Origin: Acidobacterium sp. S8
Lineage (GTDB): Bacteria > Acidobacteriota > Terriglobia > Terriglobales > Acidobacteriaceae
Reading direction: 5' to 3'
Assembly: GCF_009765985.1 (NCBI RefSeq)
Contig: NZ_LMUM01000037.1
Location: 361,423-425,422 of the forward strand
DNA length: 64,000 bases
Positions 35,278 through 45,500 of the stretch are shown in pieces. The position numbers and the translations under genes were made by a program. Numbering within the stretch: position 1 is the stretch's first letter; each line of letters begins with the position of its first letter. The notes under the pieces were generated by a model that saw nothing but the letters and a program-made list of their open reading frames with translations, made no database searches and was not told the origin of the DNA.

Positions 35278-35961
35278 TTAGAGAGATGCAATCAATTGCC
35301 TGGCAGAATGTCCGCCAAAAATTCGTTCGTGCAATTCTGAAAAATGACGTTCAACGGCAGCTTCAACGCGCGTGAGAGGGGTGCGCAAAACAATATTGAG
35401 ATACTTTTCGTGATCTCTGTATCTCTGACGAATCGGCAACCTGCTTGAAAAAGTTCTCGCGATCAAGAAGATCCTGGCATTCATAACATTCGACAGCGTA
35501 CGTTCCAATTGTTCACGTTCTGAAAAATGCCACACGGTATGGTGAAGAAGAAGATCAGCTTCGAGAAAGCGTTCGTTGTTCTCCTCGTTGGTGGCAGCCT
35601 TCATCTCGGCGAGAATAGAATTCAGCTTTTGTTCCTTCGCCGGCGTCATTGATTCGCGCATGTAGCGTACGCAGAGACTTTCGAGTTTGCCGCGCATGCT
35701 GAAGACGACCTCGATTGATTCAGCAGAGATGTCAGGTATAAAAGTGCCACGTCGAGGTCGTGTTTCAAGCAGGCCATCCCGCTGCAAACGCAGAATAGCT
35801 TCGCGGATTGGGCCCCGGCTACACTTCAGCGTCTTCGCCAAGGTTTCTTCTGTCAATCGTTGACGTGGCTTCAGCATGCCGGAGCGTATTGCCTCTCGAA
35901 TGTAAGCCTCGACTCGTTCCGTCGCCGAACCACCGCTTGATTTGGCCTTGGTTTTTGGCAC
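35278..35961 (-). CDS. GntR-family regulator, FCD subfamily (1)
   Basis: 227 residues. A winged helix (about 12-78; VEAYIREAIRSGMLKPRQRLTEETLAKTLKCSRGPIREAILRLQRDGLLETRPRRGTF) is followed by an all-helical FCD effector domain with metal-binding residues Asp and His in EADLLLHH, His in RYRDHEKYL and His in VERHFSEL. FCD domains bind sugar acids or other organic acids. Its recognition helix is nearly the same as that of the second GntR in this locus (46158-46823), so both may read the same palindrome. It is divergent from the transketolase operon, whose promoter carries that palindrome. Confidence 0.93.
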   Translation of the reverse strand: MPKTKAKSSGGSATERVEAYIREAIRSGMLKPRQRLTEETLAKTLKCSRGPIREAILRLQRDGLLETRPRRGTFIPDISAESIEVVFSMRGKLESLCVRYMRESMTPAKEQKLNSILAEMKAATNEENNERFLEADLLLHHTVWHFSEREQLERTLSNVMNARIFLIARTFSSRLPIRQRYRDHEKYLNIVLRTPLTRVEAAVERHFSELHERIFGGHSARQLIASL

Positions 35962-36116
35962 GCCTCTATTTCTAGCACAATTCCGATGAAAGCCGGAACG
36001 TTTACTGCTGCGAGACTTCTCGTCTGAATCATCTCGATTGAAGAATCCCTATCTGGAAGAGGACAGAGAATGCCGGCGTGGGCCTTCTTACCTGTTGGCC
36101 TATTAATCGCTCATAA

Positions 36117-36174
36117 TGTCAACATAATTGTCGTCAATTTTGTCTTGACATTGAAGTTTACTTTCCACTATAAG
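36117..36174 (+). promoter_or_regulatory. Promoter and operator of the transketolase operon
   Basis: Operator TGTCAAC-ATAATT-GTCGTCA at 36117-36136 (left arm perfect, right arm 5 of 7). Eight bases later TTGACA (36145-36150, inside TGTCTTGACA), an 18-base spacer and TATAAG (36169-36174) form a strong sigma-70-type promoter. The same operator-8-base-TGTCTTGACA arrangement occurs upstream of the second TonB operon (46992-47025). Confidence 0.75.
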
Positions 36175-36289
36175 TTCGATGTCAGCATAAAAGCCGGCAA
36201 GGTTAGTACCCTAGATTTTGCTCTGAAGATTGATGCCAATGCCACTCGACAGTCAGAGCGAAGGAAATGTTCCTTGATCGCGAGCAGTG

Positions 36290-37162
36290 ATGAATAACGC
36301 GCAAACTTCAGAACCGCAATCTAAAATCAGATCTCTGGAACACCGGGCCTTATCGCTGCGTAGGCACGTGCTCCGCATGGCTGAACGAGTAGGCCAAGGT
36401 TATGTGGGACAAGGGTTGGGAATTGCCGATTTGCTGGCTGTTCTGTACTTCGACGAGATGAAGTATGACGCCAAAAATCTAAAGTGGTCCGATCGGGACC
36501 GTTTCGTGCTTTCTATCGGGCATTACTCGATTGGACTGTACGCAGCCCTCGCAGAGGCAGGCGTGATCGAGATCGATGAGCTGGATACCTACGGAGCCGA
36601 CGAATCGAGGCTGGAGATGTCCGGCAGCGAAATCACTCCCGGCTTCGAAATGACCGGTGGATCGTTGGGCCACGGACTCGGGCAGGCTGTTGGAATGGCG
36701 TTGGGTCTACGGCTGGATAAAAGACAGGCACGCATATTCACTCTTCTATCCGATGGAGAATTGCAGGAGGGAGCTACCTGGGAGGCCGCCATGGCGGCGG
36801 CACATTATAGCCTGGATGGCCTTTTCGCCTTCATCGATTGCAATAATCAGCAGGCAGACGGACCGCCTGCCCGAGTGCTGAACGTTGAGCCAGTCCACCA
36901 GAAATGGGAAGCCTTTGGGTGGGACACACAACGAATCGACGGAAACAACATTGGTGCGCTGGTTGACGCTATCGATCGAGCGAAGACAGTGAACGGAAAA
37001 CCGCATGCGATCGTCCTCGATACTTTAATGGGCAAGGGCGTACGAGCCTTTGAACAGCGGGAAAAGAATCATTTCATTCGCGTGGATGCCAGCGAGTGGA
37101 GCGCGCTCCGCGAGCAGCTTGAGAGTGGTATGACGCCCTCCGGCGACGAGAGGATTTCGTGA
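36290..37162 (+). CDS. Transketolase, N-terminal (thiamine-pyrophosphate binding) subunit
   Basis: About 290 residues. The TPP-binding half of transketolase: GHGLGQAVGMALGLRLDKRQARIFTLLSDGELQEGATWEAAMAAAHYSLDGLFAFIDCNNQQADG has the DGE...NNQ metal/pyrophosphate motif (LSDGE in place of the usual GDGE). The partner subunit overlaps by 4 bases (GTGA), so this is a genuine split enzyme, not a broken gene. Transketolases move two-carbon units between ketoses and aldoses; split versions serve specialised routes such as apiose or sulfosugar breakdown. Here no kinase is near, so the substrate may not be a sugar phosphate. Start GTG 36287 is an alternative. Confidence 0.88.
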   Translation: MNNAQTSEPQSKIRSLEHRALSLRRHVLRMAERVGQGYVGQGLGIADLLAVLYFDEMKYDAKNLKWSDRDRFVLSIGHYSIGLYAALAEAGVIEIDELDTYGADESRLEMSGSEITPGFEMTGGSLGHGLGQAVGMALGLRLDKRQARIFTLLSDGELQEGATWEAAMAAAHYSLDGLFAFIDCNNQQADGPPARVLNVEPVHQKWEAFGWDTQRIDGNNIGALVDAIDRAKTVNGKPHAIVLDTLMGKGVRAFEQREKNHFIRVDASEWSALREQLESGMTPSGDERIS

Positions 37163-38160
37163 ACAATATGTCGAAGCTCTCAACGCCTGGAGTGACCGGC
37201 AACATTCTCAGCTCTGATACATATGGTGCGGAGAAAACCGAAAATGCACCCTTTGGGACTGCACTGATTCGGGTTGCCGAAACGAATCCGCACATCGTGG
37301 GTCTCACCGCCGACCTTGGCAAATATACCGATATCCACTTATTCGCTGAACGATTTCCCGAACGTTTCTTTCAAATGGGGATGGCAGAGCAGAACCTGAT
37401 TGGTGCGGCCTCTGGATTAGCGCGCACTGGCTTCATTCCTTTTGCCACGACTTACTGTGTATTCGCGACGAGGCGAGCTTATGACTTTATCGCGATCGGA
37501 GCGGCCCTGGGGCAAGCGAATGTGAAGATCATTGCCGGCCTGCCTGGATTGACGACCGGATACGGAGGTACGCACCAAGGTATTGAAGACCTGGCTCTCA
37601 TGCGATCGATTCCTAATCTGACTGTGATTGATCCCTGTGACGCTACCGAATTGGCACAAGTAATCCCTGTGATCGCGGAGCATCCCGGCCCAGTCTACAT
37701 GCGGTTGTTGCGAGGCCAAGTCCCGGTTACTCTAGATCCCGCGGGGTATCAATTTGAACTAGGGAAGGCAAAGCTGCTTTGCGACGGCAATGACGTCGCG
37801 ATTATCAGCACAGGCTTGATGACAGCCCGCGCACTGAAGGCTGTGGATCAACTGGCTGGGCAAGGCATACAAGCTGCACTGCTGCACGTCAGTACGCTCA
37901 AGCCGTTTGATGTAGAAAGCATCATTTCGCTGTTGCGCCGTGTTCCGCGCGTGGTGACCGCCGAAAATCATGTCATCACAGGCGGTCTGGCAAGCGCTGT
38001 AGCTGATGCAGTTACGAATGGCGGTATCCCGGTGCGAATGCGGCGTATCGGAATTCCGGACGTGTTTTGCGACAGCGGCTCTATTCCATATCTGATAAAT
38101 CGGTACCAGCTAGATGCGACAAGCATCTCTGCGGCCGCGCTGGAACTGGTCCGCAGCTAA
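37159..38160 (+). CDS. Transketolase, C-terminal (pyrimidine binding) subunit
   Basis: 333 residues. It holds the pyrimidine-binding and C-terminal domains: GTALIRVAETNPHIVGLTADLGKYTDIHLFAERFPERFFQMGMAEQNLIGAASGLA carries the catalytic Glu (AEQN) that activates thiamine; YGGTHQGIEDLALMRSIPNLTVIDPCDA is the next conserved stretch. The GTG start overlaps the partner's stop, with GAGAGG a few bases upstream, so the two chains are made in equal amounts. The third gene of the operon is the acid-sugar dehydratase 33 bases on. Substrate unknown. Confidence 0.9.
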   Translation: MNNMSKLSTPGVTGNILSSDTYGAEKTENAPFGTALIRVAETNPHIVGLTADLGKYTDIHLFAERFPERFFQMGMAEQNLIGAASGLARTGFIPFATTYCVFATRRAYDFIAIGAALGQANVKIIAGLPGLTTGYGGTHQGIEDLALMRSIPNLTVIDPCDATELAQVIPVIAEHPGPVYMRLLRGQVPVTLDPAGYQFELGKAKLLCDGNDVAIISTGLMTARALKAVDQLAGQGIQAALLHVSTLKPFDVESIISLLRRVPRVVTAENHVITGGLASAVADAVTNGGIPVRMRRIGIPDVFCDSGSIPYLINRYQLDATSISAAALELVRS

Positions 38161-38193
38161 TTGCCGTTCAGCAGCATGGGGTTAGAAACCATC

Positions 38194-39372
38194 ATGAAAA
38201 TAACATCCATTGACACGATTGCGGTGGGCGCTGGCTGGAAGAACTGGCTCTTCGTCATTGTGCACACTGATGACGGTCTGCATGGCGTCGGAGAAGGCAC
38301 GCTCAACGGATTTATTCGAACGACGGAAACCGCCGTTCACGAGCTTGAACACCTCGTCATTGGCCAAGACCCACGAAATGTGAAGGCTATCGCGAAGTCT
38401 TTGATGGAAAGCGTCTCCCTCGATGGGGGGCATATTCATCGCACGGCAGTCGCCGCTGTTGAAGTTGCATGTTGGGATATCCTGGGAAAATCTCTCGGCG
38501 TTCCAATCTATCAACTGCTCGGCGGCAGAGTCCGGGACTCGATTCTCGGTTATGGCAATGGGTGGTATCGCCGTGAGCGATCGCCTAAAGACTTTGTAGA
38601 AGCTGCGGAAGAAGCGGTGGCAAAGGGTTTCAAAGCGCTCAAGCTTGACCCATTCGGACTGGCCCGCGATTTTGTGGAAAGCGATGAGCTGGAATTTGCT
38701 TATGAGATCATCGCCGCTCTTCGTTCTCGCTTTGGTTCAGAATTGCGGATACTGATCGATGTTCACGCCAGGTTTACGGAAACGGATGCGCTACGCGCGG
38801 CTCACAAATTGGCACCACTGGATATCTACTGGTGGGAGGAGCCCACGACTCGCGAGCGAGAGGCACCGGCGAACTCGGTAGCGTTGCGATGTCCCATCCG
38901 AGTGGCTACGGGTGAAATGTATGACACAATCGGCCAGTTCTTTACCTTGGCAGCAGGTGGTGGGATAAACATTTTTCAACCTGAACCGATGAGTTTGGGC
39001 GGCATCTCGAACACCCTGTCAGTTGCAGATCTTGCATTGGCGCACGGCAGTTGGGTCGCTCCGCATCAAAGCGGTGGCCCAGTCGCAACGGCAGTGTGCC
39101 TCCAGCTTGCAGCATGCGTGCCGAATTTCTTAATACAGGAGCATTTTGATCCATTCAATGAGCCGTGGACTCGAAATCTAGTTACGTGGGCACCCAAACT
39201 TGATCCAACGAATGGACATCTGAGTCTGCCTGAGAGTCCGGGACTCGGTGTCGAGCTCAATGTGGATGTCGCCCGAGAGCACCCGTATAATCCATCCGCG
39301 TATCTCAACATTCATCGCGAGGGATGGGAAAAGCGTCTCGGCCAGGAGAGCTCTCCTGAAACCGCGAGATAA
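38194..39372 (+). CDS. Enolase-superfamily acid-sugar dehydratase (1)
   Basis: About 392 residues. Capping domain (1-120), barrel after it. The (D/E)xH motif is D189-V-H191 (LIDVHARF), Glu ligands follow in WWEEPTT and VATGEMYD, and the base His291 sits in APHQSGGP. D-x-H plus PH..GG is the galactonate-dehydratase-like pattern of the mandelate racemase subgroup, which dehydrates sugar acids to 2-keto-3-deoxy acids. ATG 38194 (MKITSID) is the family-like start; 38161 and 38176 are in-frame alternatives. It closes the operon with the split transketolase. The exact acid (galactonate, fuconate, rhamnonate or other) cannot be read from sequence. Confidence 0.85.
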   Translation: MKITSIDTIAVGAGWKNWLFVIVHTDDGLHGVGEGTLNGFIRTTETAVHELEHLVIGQDPRNVKAIAKSLMESVSLDGGHIHRTAVAAVEVACWDILGKSLGVPIYQLLGGRVRDSILGYGNGWYRRERSPKDFVEAAEEAVAKGFKALKLDPFGLARDFVESDELEFAYEIIAALRSRFGSELRILIDVHARFTETDALRAAHKLAPLDIYWWEEPTTREREAPANSVALRCPIRVATGEMYDTIGQFFTLAAGGGINIFQPEPMSLGGISNTLSVADLALAHGSWVAPHQSGGPVATAVCLQLAACVPNFLIQEHFDPFNEPWTRNLVTWAPKLDPTNGHLSLPESPGLGVELNVDVAREHPYNPSAYLNIHREGWEKRLGQESSPETAR

Positions 39373-39392
39373 GTACCTTAAATATTTGAAAG

Positions 39393-40583
39393 TCAGGACA
39401 AGCAGGTTGTTCGAGTAGACGTCCGCGCATCTGCAAGGAACTCAGCTTTCAGACCTGTGCCGAGGCCAGCAACTGAGGGGAATAAGGCCCGTCCATTTTC
39501 AATCTGAACGTTATTTGTATAGACCAACTTATACCAGCCCTCATAATATCCACGCACAGTCTCAAGAATCATTGCATTCGTGCTCGCGGCACATAAGTGC
39601 ATGTTCGCAAAAATGGTAACAAGGCCAGTGCAATCATGAGGGGCAATTGGTAAATGGAAAGCGTCCGCTAAAATCGCGATTTTGCGTGCCTCTGTTATGC
39701 CGCCGGTCCATACGATATCGGGCATGATTATATGTGCTGCTTTTGCTTCGAGCACTTCCTTGAAAGCAAATCGCGTGAATAGACGTTCACTGACGCTTTG
39801 CGGCACCCGCGTCTCCGATACTAACCGGGATAGATCTCTTATGCTATCCGGTTTCATGATGTCTTCCATGCTTAGGATGCCATACGGTTCCAGAGCCCTA
39901 GCGATACGAACTGCGCAGTTGAGATCCCAGCGTGAATGACCTTCGATTAATATCTCCATTTCATTGCCGACTGCATCTCGAATAGCCTTCACGATTGCCA
40001 GGCCGCTTTCCAGATTGCGTGATGACAAGAATGAGCCCGAAGGTCCCATTGCAGTTTGTCCCGCAGGCCCGGAGATTGTGGTCGACCGCAGCAAGGGAGC
40101 AAAGCGATCCCACGGCCATATCTTCATAGCGGTTATGCCACGTGATAGAAGATCCTTCGCCAGCGCAGCTGGTCGCTCCAGGAATGCCTCCTGGTCTCGA
40201 TATATTTCGCTGTCGACGCAGGTGTTATAGATCAGGATGTCATCTCGAACCTTGCCGCCCAGCAGGTTAAAGATTGGTTGTCCGGCTTTTTGTCCAAGCA
40301 GGTCCCACAATGCGATGTCGATCGCGGATAACGCACGCATTTCAGCCCCGGCATAGCCGAAGAAGTTGCAGTAGCTGAAAATCTGATCCCAGATGCTTTC
40401 CAAGTCATAAGCGGACCGGCCAAAAACAAAGCCGGCGAAGGCGTCATGTATGACCGCTTCAACCGCACTGGGAAGATAAAAGGTTTCGCCGAGCCCGACG
40501 AGCCCATCGTCTGAATGAATCTGGACCCAGAGAACGTGAGGATGCGCAGCATTGCGTATGGTCTCTATCTTAACGACTTGCAT
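39393..40583 (-). CDS. Enolase-superfamily acid-sugar dehydratase (2)
   Basis: 396 residues, a second member of the same superfamily but only distantly like the first. The motif is E214-G-H216 (LIEGHSRWD), with further Glu in SMEDIM and SERLFTRF, and His316 in APHDCTGL. It has insertions after the second strand (KIWPWDRFAPLLRSTTISGPAGQ.) not seen in the first. The capping domain reads VQIHSDDGLVGLGETF and ALSAIDIALWDLLGQ. It is likely to dehydrate another sugar acid or to act on a different isomer. It follows SDR (1) by 139 bases on the same strand, so oxidation and dehydration steps are co-transcribed. Confidence 0.83.
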   Translation of the reverse strand: MQVVKIETIRNAAHPHVLWVQIHSDDGLVGLGETFYLPSAVEAVIHDAFAGFVFGRSAYDLESIWDQIFSYCNFFGYAGAEMRALSAIDIALWDLLGQKAGQPIFNLLGGKVRDDILIYNTCVDSEIYRDQEAFLERPAALAKDLLSRGITAMKIWPWDRFAPLLRSTTISGPAGQTAMGPSGSFLSSRNLESGLAIVKAIRDAVGNEMEILIEGHSRWDLNCAVRIARALEPYGILSMEDIMKPDSIRDLSRLVSETRVPQSVSERLFTRFAFKEVLEAKAAHIIMPDIVWTGGITEARKIAILADAFHLPIAPHDCTGLVTIFANMHLCAASTNAMILETVRGYYEGWYKLVYTNNVQIENGRALFPSVAGLGTGLKAEFLADARTSTRTTCLS

Positions 40584-40722
40584 CTCGTCTCCACAGTAGC
40601 TCTGCGAGTCCCGCTTGTGTTCAAGTCCGGGTGCACCTAATCACAACAGATGAAACTCCAACCCCGCATTCAGGAACTGCACCTGTGTATTCCACTCGTT
40701 CCCTAACGGGATCACACTTGCC

Positions 40723-41514
40723 TCAATCCAGTTCCAGGCCACCGGAAATATTCAGGCGATTAGCCGTCACGTATGAGGCAGTTTGGCTTGCCAGCCAGAC
40801 AATCCCTTCCGCTACCTCTTCTGGAGTAGTGCGGCGCCGCATTGGGATGTCGACCGTGCGCGAATGCATATGAGTCTGCAGATCCACACCTGCTGCTGCG
40901 GCATTCGCTTCTTCGGTGGCACGTTGCATAGGCGTGTCCATCCGGCCTGGTGCAATCGCATTTACGGTGATGCCATATTGGCCTAACTCAGCAGCTGCGG
41001 TGCGAGTGATGTAATCGACCGCGGCTTTGGATGTGGCGTAAGAGGTATAGTTCGTCAACGTCATACGAGTGGCGGGCGAAGACACATTTACGATTCTTCC
41101 GCCGCCTGCCTCTTTCATGACTCGAGCAGCTGCCTGAAGAAGGAAGAAAAGCGCCTTTACATTAACAGCGAATACCTTGTCCCACTCCTTCTCTGTTACA
41201 TCAAGAAGTGATTCCACAGATGAGACAGCCGCATTATTTACTAAAACATTGAGAACTCCGAACCGATCCAGCGCTTGTTGAATGACCCGCTGAGGCGCGC
41301 CAGGAGAGGAAATATCGCCGACGATCACAGTGCATTCGGCGCCACTATTGTTCAGCTCTTCCCGCACATCGTGCAAAGTTCCTTCATTGATGTCTACCAG
41401 AGCGATCCTTGCTCCACGTCGCGCGAACGCTAAACAAGTTGCCCTGCCGAGTCCCTGGCCGGCTCCCGTTACTAGGACGGTCTGCCCTGTGATAGAGGAA
41501 TGTTCTGAGGTCAT
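40723..41514 (-). CDS. SDR-family oxidoreductase (1)
   Basis: About 263 residues, classical short-chain dehydrogenase. NAD(P) motif TGAGQGLG, structural NNAAVS, catalytic Tyr/Lys in YTSYATSKAA and an early Ser in VNVSSPATR. The Asp after strand 2 (IALVDINEG) favours NAD+. ATG 41514 gives a normal N-terminus; the in-frame ATG at 41556 would add 14 unlike residues. It shares its control region with divergent SDR (2) and leads into dehydratase (2), which suggests it oxidises a sugar or a keto-deoxy acid. It ends with the usual ANRLNISGGLELD. Confidence 0.88.
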   Translation of the reverse strand: MTSEHSSITGQTVLVTGAGQGLGRATCLAFARRGARIALVDINEGTLHDVREELNNSGAECTVIVGDISSPGAPQRVIQQALDRFGVLNVLVNNAAVSSVESLLDVTEKEWDKVFAVNVKALFFLLQAAARVMKEAGGGRIVNVSSPATRMTLTNYTSYATSKAAVDYITRTAAAELGQYGITVNAIAPGRMDTPMQRATEEANAAAAGVDLQTHMHSRTVDIPMRRRTTPEEVAEGIVWLASQTASYVTANRLNISGGLELD

Positions 41515-41569
41515 ATTTTTATAAATGTCAGTCTTGGTGCCATCGAATCCAGGCAAGTTTTAAAGACGA

Positions 41570-41635
41570 ATGCTAGCCTTCGCCCTGTCGATTGTCAACT
41601 AAATAGTTGACAATTTAGTATGCGTCTTATATTTG
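41570..41635. promoter_or_regulatory. Shared operator and divergent promoters of SDR 1 and SDR 2
   Basis: ATTGTCAAC (41591-41599) and GTTGACAAT (41606-41614) are perfect arms around TAAATA. Plus strand: TTGACA 41607-41612, 17 bases, TATTTG 41630-41635. Minus strand: TTGACA (41598-41593), 17 bases, TAGCAT (41575-41570). One palindrome therefore supplies the -35 boxes of both promoters. Confidence 0.75.
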
Positions 41636-41753
41636 AGTGGATAGATGAAGAGAAGTGTGTGTTCGACGGTTTGATCATCCTTTGAGGGACACAGCGGGGC
41701 ATCTAAACGGTGAGTTCGACATAGCTTTGATCGCAAGAAGAAACGAGGAACGT

Positions 41754-42536
41754 TTGAATAATATAGAGCGATTATCGGGTTTGGTGGTGACCATTTCTGG
41801 TGGATGTGGAGACATCGGCCAGGCCACGGCGCGGCGCCTCACGCGAGAAGGTGCTAAGGTTGTTCTTCTCGATCGAGCAGCAAAGGACAATCTGGCCGAA
41901 GACCTCTCGAATAATGGACAGGTCGCATACTTGTACTGCGATGTAATTGATCGGGCCTCCGTCGATGCTGCGTTGGCAAAAATAGTTGAGACGCACGGCC
42001 GTCTCGACGTAGCGATCGCAAACGCTGGTATGGTCGCCAATGAAAAATTCCTAGAATTGGATCCGGAAAATCTGAGAAGGACCATGGAGGTCAATTTCTT
42101 CGGCGCCTTTCATCTTGCTCAAGCGGCAGCGAGGCTTATGGTTACCCAAACTATGTCTGAACGCGGGGTTCGGGGAAAGGTGCTGTTCACCGGAAGTTGG
42201 GTCCAGGACATGCCCTTTCCGCAAGGCACATCTTACATAGCAAGCAAAGCGGCTTTGCGAATGATGGCAATGGTGATGGCGCAGGAGCTTGCATCTGACG
42301 GTGTACTCGTAAATACGATGGCACCCGGTATCGTCTACGCGGGACTGAGCAAAAAGCTTCATGATGCTGACCCAGCGTTTCGCGATCGTGTTGCCGCCGC
42401 GATTCCTCTCAATGAAATGCAAACCGCTGAATCTGTTGCCGATGCATATGCTTTCCTCTGCAGCGGTGATTCGGATTACATGACAGGTGCTTCGCTGCTG
42501 GTGGATGGCGGCGCAACCCTGGTAAAAAGGAGTTGA
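41754..42536 (+). CDS. SDR-family oxidoreductase (2)
   Basis: About 260 residues. The coenzyme motif SGGCGDIGQA, IANAGMV, catalytic Tyr/Lys in GTSYIASKAALR and Ser in LFTGSWVQ are present, so it should be active. Asp after strand 2 (VVLLDRAA) suggests NAD+. A GTG at 41655 would add 33 residues without similarity; TTG 41754, 4 bases after GAGGA, is preferred. It is a different SDR subgroup from SDR (1) and SDR (3). Divergent transcription with SDR (1) from one operator implies joint induction. It converges with the large GH-D gene (18-base gap). Confidence 0.82.
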   Translation: MNNIERLSGLVVTISGGCGDIGQATARRLTREGAKVVLLDRAAKDNLAEDLSNNGQVAYLYCDVIDRASVDAALAKIVETHGRLDVAIANAGMVANEKFLELDPENLRRTMEVNFFGAFHLAQAAARLMVTQTMSERGVRGKVLFTGSWVQDMPFPQGTSYIASKAALRMMAMVMAQELASDGVLVNTMAPGIVYAGLSKKLHDADPAFRDRVAAAIPLNEMQTAESVADAYAFLCSGDSDYMTGASLLVDGGATLVKRS

Positions 42537-42554
42537 TGATCTTGGTTCGTCTAC

Positions 42555-45500
42555 TTAGCCCTTGCTCGTAAGTTGGATCATCGGACTCCAAATAATTGGT
42601 ACAGCCCGGTTTTCGCCGAGGCGCTTGATGACGAAACGTATGCTGTCTCCTTGTAGGACAGCTATGTTCTCAATCGTGTGAGAGGCGGGAGCGCCAAACG
42701 CCGGAACAGTCGACCATCCGGATGCAGGCCAGATTGGCTTGCCATTATGCTCAATTCGCACCGACACAGGAAACACTGCTTCAGCGCTTGGATCCTTCTG
42801 TATCTGTCCGGAGATCCTCAGAGAGCCATTCGCTGAAACAACGAACGTTCTGATGATCTCTGCCCTTGCGGAAGCCTGCGCCCAGATTCTACCAATCCGT
42901 CCCAGGCCCGATCCGGCCCAGAAACCTTCATAGCCGCCATTCTCCCACGTCAGGTCCTCATAAATATTCTGGTCGAAAGACTGCTCGTATTTCCAACCGC
43001 TGCGGCCCTGCGATGGTCCAAACTCGCCGAGAGGATCATGTGTCTCTGAGTCTCCCAGAATTTCATCGGCAGGAACCAACGCGCTGCGGTTTGCGTCTCC
43101 CTCTACGCTTCGTACCTCATACCTGGCAGCAATCTGATAGCGTGCTGTGGGCGAATGATCGAAGAAGAACGTGCCTTTGGCCGTCTTACCGATTAAGCTT
43201 CCGTTTTTCAAGACCTCATAGTAGGAGATCCAACCATTTTCAGATGGAGCCGACCACGCCACCTCGATGCCTTGAGTTCCCAGGTTTGTTCCGACACGTT
43301 TAGTGACATTGAGGGGAGGCGCAGGGATTGTCTTGTTCATTCCCGATCCCGGATAGTCGGGTAGATTAAACATAATCAATTCGCCTGGAGGAATACGGGA
43401 AAGAGTGATGCCCTCTCGCATAAGATTTGCGCCGGATCTCTGCTCACGTAGTCCGGAATAGTCAGTCCGAACATCGTAGGTCGTACCCAGTTGCAGTCCA
43501 TTCGGGAAAATTGTGATCGGAGAGTCCAGTCCAGGCTCGAGCCGGATAGGATTGGCTAACTTTGCATATTTGAAGCCTAAAGAATCAACAGGAGACTGGC
43601 TCATGTCCAAGGTGACTGAGCCAAGGACCGTGCTGTCCGCTGCACGTATCAGCATCAGAGAATATGTGCCTTGATTATTGCCGGGATCGAACTGTCCTAG
43701 TTCAGAGATTGTGACTGGCTCATTGCCGGTCTGGAATGCTATGCCGAAGAATCGTGTGCCAACGTGATTGGTAACACCGTGCTTCGATATCTGCGTGGCG
43801 TAAGATTTGTCTCCGCCCTGTGTCTGGTAACGAAAATTCAAGGGGCCGTAAACTTCGCCTGGAACACCATAATACCGATAAGCATCATCAATCGGGTCTG
43901 CATAGATTCCAGTATCCAAAGTCACTGCGGAGGTCGTTGATATTTGGGTCATCTGTGCTGGGCCGCCTTCAAAGCTATCGCCCTGAAAATTCGACATTGG
44001 CTTACTAACCAAGAAAAACTCAGTGCCAATTTTGGCATGCTTGGTGATGATGAGCCCGCTGGATCCATTTTGGTTCATTCGTTGCGAATACCAGATAGGA
44101 TCGTCGCCCTTTACACGTGGTCGGAATATGTGGCTCCAGCGACCGGCCACTCCTTTGGCGATAAGGTAGCGATAAATTTCCCAGTCCTTGCGAATGGCTT
44201 CAAGATCTTCGCCGTCTCCGGGATCGCGATACCACGTCGGGTTGAGAGCCAAGTGCGTGCGATCGCTGGAGGCGTTGTAGTAGGTGTGGTCGAAGTCGCT
44301 CACATTATGAAGCTTGTCAGGAGGAACCAGCAGGGACGTATAGTATCCACTGTATGGGCCGACACCGCCATCGGTGTATTCACCAGATTCTGCCAACCGG
44401 GCGATGTCGTAGCTTATCCACCGGCCTCCTCCATCACAGGCATCCACTCCGCTTTGCGGATGACTTGTTTTGAACTGCTCGAGTAGCTCCCGGAAGTTCT
44501 GATCGGCGGCCAAAAGTTTTGTATCGCTTATGCTGGCTGCAGGGGCTATGTCATATCGCCATTGGTAGTCCTGCCACTTGGACACATTCTCATCGAGAAG
44601 TTTTTTCTGCCACGTTGCCGTCTCATGGATTGACTGTTCAAATGTCATTCGGCCGGGAATGACCCAGTCATGATGATTCTGTGCCACCGCGCTTTCGGGT
44701 ATCGCAAGGAAGGTGGGTTGCCACAATACCCACCGCATACTGTGTTTGCGTAGATAAGCCGTCGCCATTTGCCAATTAGGGCCATTCCAATCACCCCAGC
44801 GATCGTACCAGCCAGCATCATCCCACAGAATATCTCCGCCACATTCGCGGAGAAGATCTGTGTAGCGCAGGTCCAGAGCTAAGCGGTGTCCCCAATTATC
44901 CGCGCATGGAGTTCCACCATCTCCAACCCATGGCGAGGGCCAATCGACAGCCCAACGCGTTTTGCCAAAATACTCCGGGTTCGTGAACTCCCAGAGAAAC
45001 TGATACTGCCAATCCAGAATCTGATTACCAATATCATCAAGATCACCACTGAAAGCCGCGGTGAACGCTTTCGGGGTAGTGAGCCGACCACCGGGCGCAA
45101 GATAGTCGTCATAGCCCGCGAGCTGGATCGCTACACCAACCTGTTCGCCGGATTGGTCTCCTGCATGCAACGCCCAGTGACCCATGTAGTCCCACCCTAC
45201 TGCCATCGTGTTGTTTGCGTGAATGTCACGAAGCATGAGAAGAGGCAGATATGCGCTGTAATTTCCGGTCTGCACGCCGACATTGGAGTCGAAGGTGCGT
45301 GCATAATTGCGGTTTATTCGCTCAGTTTTTAACAACTGGCTTCCATTGAAGTTGCCGCCACCGCTCACATAGGCCAATTCCAAGGTGTCCGGTCTCTCTC
45401 CCATCGCCCGGGTGTTCAAAAAGAAGAGGTTCTGTATGTGTATCGCCTGCTGTGATGAGTTATCTATTGTCAGCCATTCGCGAATAATTGCCGTGTGGGG

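Noticed and set aside
36290..38160. Transketolase halves as one gene broken by mutation
   Set aside because: The GTGA overlap, separate ribosome site and full-length domains show a natural two-gene form.
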